Of a stretch of 64,000 nucleotides of DNA, positions 59,528 to 64,000 are shown piece after piece. How positions within the stretch are numbered: the first letter of the stretch is position 1; each line of letters begins with the position of its first letter. Under the pieces are notes generated by a model, which saw only the letters and a program-made list of their open reading frames with translations, was not told where the DNA came from and did no database searches. Source of the stretch: Gammaproteobacteria bacterium (lineage in GTDB: Bacteria; Pseudomonadota; Gammaproteobacteria; Steroidobacterales; Steroidobacteraceae); assembly GCA_025359205.1 (NCBI GenBank), contig JANYHD010000027.1:1-64000 (forward strand), read 5' to 3'. A program made the translations under genes and the position numbers.

Positions 59528-59836
59528 GGGATATGCCTCTTAGGTTGGATAATTTCCGAATTTTTGAAGTCCAGCGGTGCGCGTACCGCTCACACCGAAA
59601 ATGCCGCTTGCGCCAGTTCGCAGGGGCCATCGCGTGGATCACCAGCGGTGAAATTGCACAGGTCAGGAATGCCATTCAGCATCGACGTGGAAAATCTGGC
59701 GAACAACGGCCCAGCGCACGAATCGGCTTGAATCGCGAATTCGCCATCCGCCGCCCCACCTCGCGTCGTCGTGTCCTTCGCGTGTTGACCCCTACGACCG
59801 AGCCTACTCATCGGTGCCCCTAATCGCTGTCTATTT

Positions 59837-59855
59837 ATTCGGTCTATTGACGAAT
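59837..59855. promoter_or_regulatory. Inverted repeat ATTCG-N9-CGAAT
   Basis: ATTCG (59837-59841) and CGAAT (59851-59855) form a 19-bp dyad in the AT-rich part of the divergent region. It could be an operator facing the receptor operon. No footprint can be inferred beyond symmetry and place. Confidence 0.4.
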
Positions 59856-59890
59856 TAATTTACCATGCATGCCGTCTTCGATCAAGCACA

Positions 59891-59920
59891 GGTTGATTCA
59901 ACCGCCAATGCGGCTATGAT
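59891..59920 (+). promoter_or_regulatory. Promoter of the ROK operon with overlapping 13-bp palindrome
   Basis: TTGATT (59893-59898), 16 bp, TATGAT (59915-59920) make a good sigma70-type promoter. GGTTGA-T-TCAACC (59891-59903) is a perfect palindrome over the -35 box, a likely operator for autoregulation by the ROK repressor. The start site would be close to the ribosome site GGAGAGG (59926-59932), leaving a very short leader. Confidence 0.5.
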
Positions 59921-59943
59921 TGTTCGGAGAGGTAACGAATCAA

Positions 59944-61170
59944 ATGACTATGCCTGCACCACCCCCACCGGTAACGAGCGTGACCCGCCAGTTGTCGCGG
60001 CGGAGCGTTTTTGAAGCCCTCCTGCACCGCAGCCCCATCTCGCGGGCGGACCTTGCCAAGGTAACCGGTCTGTCAAAACAGACGATGTCGGAAGTCGTCG
60101 ACGCGTTTGGACAGCAGGGGCTGGTTCGCCAGGTGGGGCGCACCAGCGGCAATGTCGGGCGGACCGCCGTGTTGTACGAATTGAGCCCTGAAGGCGGTCA
60201 CGTGCTGGGCATCGATTTGGGAGCCCGACGATTGACGGTAGCCCTCGCCGATATCGCAGGCAGAGTTCTCGCTGAAGCTGACGAACCCACCGACAGCCGC
60301 GGCGGCGCCTGGGCGCTCGACCAGATTGCCCGGCTCTCTGACCGTCTGGCGCGTGACAATCACACACACCCCAGCCGAATTCGCTCCATCGTGCTGGCCA
60401 CCCCCGGGGTGGTAAACCCCAAGAGCGGCGCCATCGAGATGGCTCCCAACATCACGGGCCTCGGTCATCTCAATGTCGTAGGCCTGCTGGGTGAGAAACT
60501 CGGCAGTCCCGTCGTCATTGAAAATGACATCAATCTCGCGCTGCTCGGGGAGATATGGCACGGCTGCGCGCAAAACGTTGCCAATGTGGCGTTCCTCGCG
60601 CTCGGCAGCGGCATCGGACTGGGACTCTTTACCAACGGCCAGCTGGTTCGCGGCGAGAACGGCGCCGCCGGTGAGATCGGCTATCTGCCGATCGGTGGCG
60701 ATCCGCTGCAAGCCGCGTCCCGCCTGCAGGGCTGCCTCGAGTACCAGGTGGGCGCGACGGGTGTCTTGCGACGATATCGCGAGGCCGGCGGTTCCGAAGT
60801 TGAGTCGGTAATGCAGGTGTTTGAACGGGCGCAGGTGGGCGATCCGATTGCCGCACAAGTGATTGAGGAGACGGCGCGGCTGATTGGTCTGGCGGCTGCG
60901 GCGGTCATTGCAATGGTGGATCCGCAACTGATCGTTCTGGGCGGCTCGGTCGGTGCCCGTCCGGATTTTGCGGACCAGGTCGCGCGCGTGCTATTGCAAC
61001 TCTCGCCGCGGCCGGTGGAGATTCGCACCAGCACCCTCGGCAGGCGAGCAGGCGTCGTTGGCGCATTGTCCGTCGCCTTGAGCCGTCTCCATGATGCATT
61101 CTTCGGGGTCGCGGAGCTGGCGGCGGCGCTACCACTTCCGCCGCCCGCGCATCGTAGTGCACGTCAATGA
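59944..61170 (+). CDS. ROK-family transcriptional regulator
   Basis: A 408-residue protein: an N-terminal winged helix (residues 10-75, SRADLAKVTGLSKQTMSEVV as recognition helices) and a ROK domain. The usual phosphate motif DxGxTK is changed to GIDLGARRL, and the zinc site is reduced to a lone Cys (LQGCLEY) with Tyr in place of the His, so it is probably a sugar-sensing repressor without kinase activity. ATG 59944 follows GGAGAGG. Its stop overlaps the next ROK gene (ATGA). Likely ligand is an amino sugar or its phosphate. Confidence 0.9.
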   Translation: MTMPAPPPPVTSVTRQLSRRSVFEALLHRSPISRADLAKVTGLSKQTMSEVVDAFGQQGLVRQVGRTSGNVGRTAVLYELSPEGGHVLGIDLGARRLTVALADIAGRVLAEADEPTDSRGGAWALDQIARLSDRLARDNHTHPSRIRSIVLATPGVVNPKSGAIEMAPNITGLGHLNVVGLLGEKLGSPVVIENDINLALLGEIWHGCAQNVANVAFLALGSGIGLGLFTNGQLVRGENGAAGEIGYLPIGGDPLQAASRLQGCLEYQVGATGVLRRYREAGGSEVESVMQVFERAQVGDPIAAQVIEETARLIGLAAAAVIAMVDPQLIVLGGSVGARPDFADQVARVLLQLSPRPVEIRTSTLGRRAGVVGALSVALSRLHDAFFGVAELAAALPLPPPAHRSARQ

Positions 61171-62099
61171 CGCGCGAAGCTGCCTATTGTTTTGCTGCAG
61201 ACCTGGGCGGCACAAAGCTCGCCGCAGCGATGGCCGATGCACGTGGTCGGATCGTGGCTGAGTTGACCGAACCCACCGACCAACGCGGCGCGGCGCACGT
61301 GGCCGAACAGATTGCCGCCTGCGCCGACAAGCTGGCGCAAGCCGTCGGCATCGAAGTCACGCAGGCACGTCATGTCATGGTGGGACTTCCTGGAGCGATC
61401 GATCCTCGCACGGGCCGCGTTTCCCTGACTCCAAACATTGCGGGACTGGAGGACTTCGATATCCTCGGCTTTCTGCGTGGCCGCTTCGGTCCGGATGTTG
61501 CGATCGAGAACGATGTGAACCTCTCGATGCTCGGCGAGCATGCGCTCGGGTGCGCCAGTCGGTGCCGCAACGCGGCGTTCTTAGCGCTCGGAACAGGTGT
61601 GGGGCTCGGCCTGCTCATCGATGACAAGCTGTTTCGGGGGGCGTGTGGCTCGGCGGGTGAAATCGCGGACCTGCCCATCGGGCGCGATCCGACTACGCAG
61701 ATGCTCTCTGCCAGCGGCACCTTCGAACTCGAAGTGGGCTCACTCGCCATCGTGAATCGGTACCGGCGCCAGGGTGGAACCGCGGCCGCCACGGTGCGCG
61801 ATATATTCAGGCTGCTCGAGCAAGGAGACGAAGTGGCGGCCTCGGTCCTCGATACGACGGCGCGCTGGGTGGCCCTCGCTGTAGTGTCGCTGCAATCGCT
61901 CCTCGATCTCGAACTCGTCGTGTTCGGTGGCAGCATCGGCGTGCGTCCCGAACTGTATGAGCGGGTGCGACGGACACTTCCCGCCCTCTTTTCACGACCC
62001 ATCGCAATTGCGCCCAGCCGGCTTGGCGATCGCGCGGGACTCATCGGCGCCGCGTGGGCAGCAGCGCAGACCCTGCGTCAGAACCTTGAGCCCGCATAG
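61167..62099 (+). CDS. ROK-family sugar kinase-like protein
   Basis: A 310-residue ROK protein with no DNA-binding domain. It keeps the ATP-binding AADLGGTKLAAAMAD and the catalytic-Asp segment VAIENDVNLSML, plus FLALGTGVGLGLLID. The Cys-rich zinc motif of most ROK kinases is missing: the region reads LPIGRDPTTQMLSASGTFE with no Cys. It overlaps the regulator gene by 4 bp and resembles it, so it may have come from duplication. Best guess is a GlcNAc or glucosamine kinase. Confidence 0.85.
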   Translation: MTREAAYCFAADLGGTKLAAAMADARGRIVAELTEPTDQRGAAHVAEQIAACADKLAQAVGIEVTQARHVMVGLPGAIDPRTGRVSLTPNIAGLEDFDILGFLRGRFGPDVAIENDVNLSMLGEHALGCASRCRNAAFLALGTGVGLGLLIDDKLFRGACGSAGEIADLPIGRDPTTQMLSASGTFELEVGSLAIVNRYRRQGGTAAATVRDIFRLLEQGDEVAASVLDTTARWVALAVVSLQSLLDLELVVFGGSIGVRPELYERVRRTLPALFSRPIAIAPSRLGDRAGLIGAAWAAAQTLRQNLEPA

Positions 62100-62190
62100 T
62101 TAGCGCTGGATCTGCGGTGAGTCACCCGGGCCGCACGGGCCGCACGGGACGCCCTGGCAGTCAAACGTCGAAAGGCCGCGTCGGTCGTAA

Positions 62191-62310
62191 ATGCGTCACC
62201 CCAGTGCCAGCAAGTCTTTTGCTCGGACTGCGCAACGCGAACTGGCCACGGACTTCGGCATCTCACGCATCACGGTGCGCCGGACATTGCCGACGCTGCA
62301 AACGTCGCCG
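62191..62310 (+). pseudogene. GntR-family winged-helix remnant
   Basis: About 40 codons encoding AQRELATDFGISRITVRRTLPTLQ, which matches the GntR helix-turn-helix (SERELA..FGISRITVRRAL). No effector domain follows and there is no proper N-terminus. It lies in the 260-bp gap between the ROK pair and the transporter, where nag clusters of related bacteria often have a GntR or LacI regulator. Confidence 0.5.
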
Positions 62311-62358
62311 CGGCCAATGCCGCGAGTCGCGGCTGCGTTACAAGAGCCAACCTCATGT

Positions 62359-63624
62359 TCATCTGCTCTTGCGCTCGCCGATCAGTGCATTGTTGATGAG
62401 TGGCCGCGCCCAAAAGCCCACGCTCAGCACGCAACCGAAAGTCAGGTAGAGCAGCAGCATGCCGTTGCGCAGTCCGAAGTGATCGGCAAGTTGCCCGATC
62501 AGGAATGGAAATACCGCGCCGCCCATGATGCCCGTGCACAGGATCCCGGCAAACGGACCGTGATGCGAAGGCACCGAATTCAGCGCCAGCGACACGATGG
62601 TGGGCCACATGATCGAGGCGAACAGGCCCACCGCGGGGAATGCCAGCAACGAGACCTGCGCCGATCCGAACAGCGCGAGTGTCAGCATGGCGATGGCGCC
62701 GGTCGAGAACACGATCAGCACACGGCGGCTATCAAACAGCTTGAGCAGCAGCATTCCGACCAGACATCCCACTGTCATCAGACCCCAGAAACGGGACACT
62801 GCGGTCGCGCCCTGCACTTCCGGGTTGAAGCCGTGGTAGGTGTTGAGGAATTGTGACATCCACACCGACGTGCCCTGCTCACAGCCGACGTAGGCGAAGA
62901 TCATCAGGAAATACAGCACCGTGACGCGATTACGCAGCAGTTCCCGGTACATGCCCAGCGTGCCGGCCGACTCGTCCGCCGTGCGCTCGACGTTCGGCAA
63001 TCGGACCACGGCGACGATGACGACCATCGCCGCGGTTGCCAGCGCGAACAGCCAGTACATCGACACCCACGGCAGCGCGGGAGGCGTCAGGCGCGCCAGT
63101 AGCCCCACTGCCGCGCCATGCGTCGTGCCAGCGCCGAGGTGTGCAATCAGGTACGAAAACACCAGCGGGCTCACGAAGGATGCGGAACCGAACACGAGCT
63201 GGGCGAAGGCGGAGTAGTAGGCAAAGTGTTCCTCGCCGCCCGCGACGCGCAGCAGCGGATTGATGGCCACCTGCAGCGCCGCCATGCCCGAACCAATCGC
63301 AAACAGCGACACGATCGCGATCGGATAGGTGGGCACGAGCGCGAAGCTCAGGGCGCCGGCGGTGCAGATCACGAATGAGGTCACCATCAGTTTCTTTTCG
63401 CCCCAGCGCTCGACCAGGAATCCTGAAGGGATCGACAACACGCCGTAGGCGATAAAGAACGCGAATGCCAGCATGCCGGCCATGCCCTTCGAGACGTGGA
63501 AGTCGCGAATGATGTCCGGCACCAGCGGCCCCAGGATGTTCGTGACGAAGGAGATCACGAAGAAGATCAGGAATACCAGCCAGACGATGAACAGGCTGCG
63601 TGTGCGTTGCTGGGTCGTGGTCAA
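62359..63624 (-). CDS. Sugar MFS transporter, NagP/FucP-like
   Basis: A 421-residue inner-membrane permease with 12 helices. FucP-type features are FVTNILGPLVPDIIRDFHVS, GVLSIPSGFLVERWGEKK, INPLLRVAGGEEHFAYYSAF and FVGCEQ-like YVGCEQGTSVWMSQFL. NagP-type members import GlcNAc in Xanthomonas and Shewanella. TTG 63624 has AGGGGA close upstream. It lies 10 bp after the SIS gene and is cotranscribed with it. Confidence 0.88.
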   Translation of the reverse strand: MTTTQQRTRSLFIVWLVFLIFFVISFVTNILGPLVPDIIRDFHVSKGMAGMLAFAFFIAYGVLSIPSGFLVERWGEKKLMVTSFVICTAGALSFALVPTYPIAIVSLFAIGSGMAALQVAINPLLRVAGGEEHFAYYSAFAQLVFGSASFVSPLVFSYLIAHLGAGTTHGAAVGLLARLTPPALPWVSMYWLFALATAAMVVIVAVVRLPNVERTADESAGTLGMYRELLRNRVTVLYFLMIFAYVGCEQGTSVWMSQFLNTYHGFNPEVQGATAVSRFWGLMTVGCLVGMLLLKLFDSRRVLIVFSTGAIAMLTLALFGSAQVSLLAFPAVGLFASIMWPTIVSLALNSVPSHHGPFAGILCTGIMGGAVFPFLIGQLADHFGLRNGMLLLYLTFGCVLSVGFWARPLINNALIGERKSR

Positions 63625-63634
63625 GTTGCTTCCC

Positions 63635-64000
63635 CTATTCCGTGGCCGTGATCTTGCTGGCGCGCTCGAAGTGTCCCGCTTCTCGCCCGGCCAGCGCGGC
63701 CAGTGCCAGCGTCATCATCTGCGCCGGCAGGATCTCGATTATCGGTTGCAAGGCCGGATCGCACTCGGGCAGTCGGAATGGCTGCGACACCGCATCCACG
63801 CCGATTTCATCGCAGTGCCCGCCGTTGGCGACCAGGTCAGCCGCGAGGCGGCGATTGAGCGCGCGCGTGGGCTCCGGACCGCTGAACACGCCAATCCACA
63901 TGTCCGGGCGCAGCATTTCCAGCGGACCGTGGCGGAACGCGGCGCTGCTCATGCCTTCTGTATGCAGCCGGGTCGCTTCCTTCATGATGAGGGCGCCGGT
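63635..64000 (-). CDS. SIS-domain sugar isomerase/deaminase, GlmS/NagB-II-like (partial)
   Basis: Only the C-terminal 121 codons are in the window; the 5' part lies beyond base 64000. The reading TGALIMKEATRLHTEG with MSSAAFRHGPLEML is the GlmS-type SIS domain, including the conserved Glu and His-Gly-Pro. NagB-II enzymes deaminate glucosamine 6-phosphate to fructose 6-phosphate. Context with NagP and ROK genes supports that role. It is the upstream gene of the transporter. Confidence 0.85.
   Translation of the reverse strand, partial: TGALIMKEATRLHTEGMSSAAFRHGPLEMLRPDMWIGVFSGPEPTRALNRRLAADLVANGGHCDEIGVDAVSQPFRLPECDPALQPIIEILPAQMMTLALAALAGREAGHFERASKITATE

Larger units (their letters stand above)
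59528..59943. other. Divergent regulatory region of the amino-sugar locus
   Basis: A 416-bp gap between the receptor (minus) and the ROK regulator (plus). Most of it (59528-59820) shows no gene or clear repeat. The last 120 bp are AT-rich and hold the two palindromes and promoter listed separately. Confidence 0.6.

Overview
The window is high-GC DNA from a Gammaproteobacterium. The best support is the order TPR protein-lolB-ispE-tRNA-Gln-prs-rplY-pth-ychF with a divergent prfA, which I know from Pseudomonas-type genomes, together with complete surA/apaGH, mre/mrd and lip clusters. Large TonB-dependent receptors (TBDRs), a GH97 enzyme, ROK-type sugar genes and a NagP-like transporter point to the Steroidobacterales/Nevskiales/Xanthomonadales side rather than to the enterics. 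That placement is an inference from gene content.

Layout. 0-5.5 kb: accessory genes (a DoxX-like remnant, a MAPEG protein with a methyltransferase, a GH97 glycosidase, and a glutathione S-transferase divergent from an HxlR regulator with two palindromic operators between them). 5.5-13.1 kb: a candidate genomic island. It lies between an intact tRNA-Met and an 83%-identical, same-orientation copy of the 3' half of that tRNA. It carries an integrase remnant next to the tRNA, an intact IS1182-type element whose CTAG target overlaps the anti-sigma stop codon, and an ECF sigma/anti-sigma pair divergent from a four-gene envelope operon (DUF4331 protein, small lipoprotein, TPR protein, HupE-like permease with an EF-hand-like loop). 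Two CATCCAC-N14-CGT promoter-like motifs precede that operon.

13.3-30.7 kb: housekeeping genes for translation (ychF, pth, rplY, prfA, prmC, gatCAB), PRPP and isoprenoid synthesis (prs, ispE), lipoprotein sorting (lolB), and protein folding and envelope functions (ppiB, mtgA, hslO, yhhQ). hemA is missing from its usual place before prfA. 30.8-45 kb: the rod-shape and peptidoglycan block mreBCD-mrdA-rodA-mltB-rlpA-dacA-dat on the plus strand, then ybeD, lipB, lipA and the muropeptide-recycling pair murU/amgK. 45-52 kb: outer-membrane and RNA maintenance operon lptD-surA-pdxA-rsmA-(usp)-apaG-apaH.

52-64 kb: an amino-sugar/polysaccharide locus. A TBDR (import) overlaps a GH2 exo-beta-glucosaminidase-like enzyme (release of glucosamine units) and is followed by a sulfotransferase and a decayed second TBDR. 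Divergently there are two overlapping ROK genes (a winged-helix regulator and a kinase-like protein), then a GntR remnant, a NagP-like transporter and the start of a GlmS/NagB-II-like SIS deaminase. Together they suggest uptake, cleavage, phosphorylation and deamination of chitosan- or GlcNAc-type sugars.

Two candidates stand out as possibly undescribed systems: the ECF-controlled DUF4331/lipoprotein/TPR/HupE module on the island, and the TBDR/GH2/sulfotransferase locus with its tandem ROK genes.
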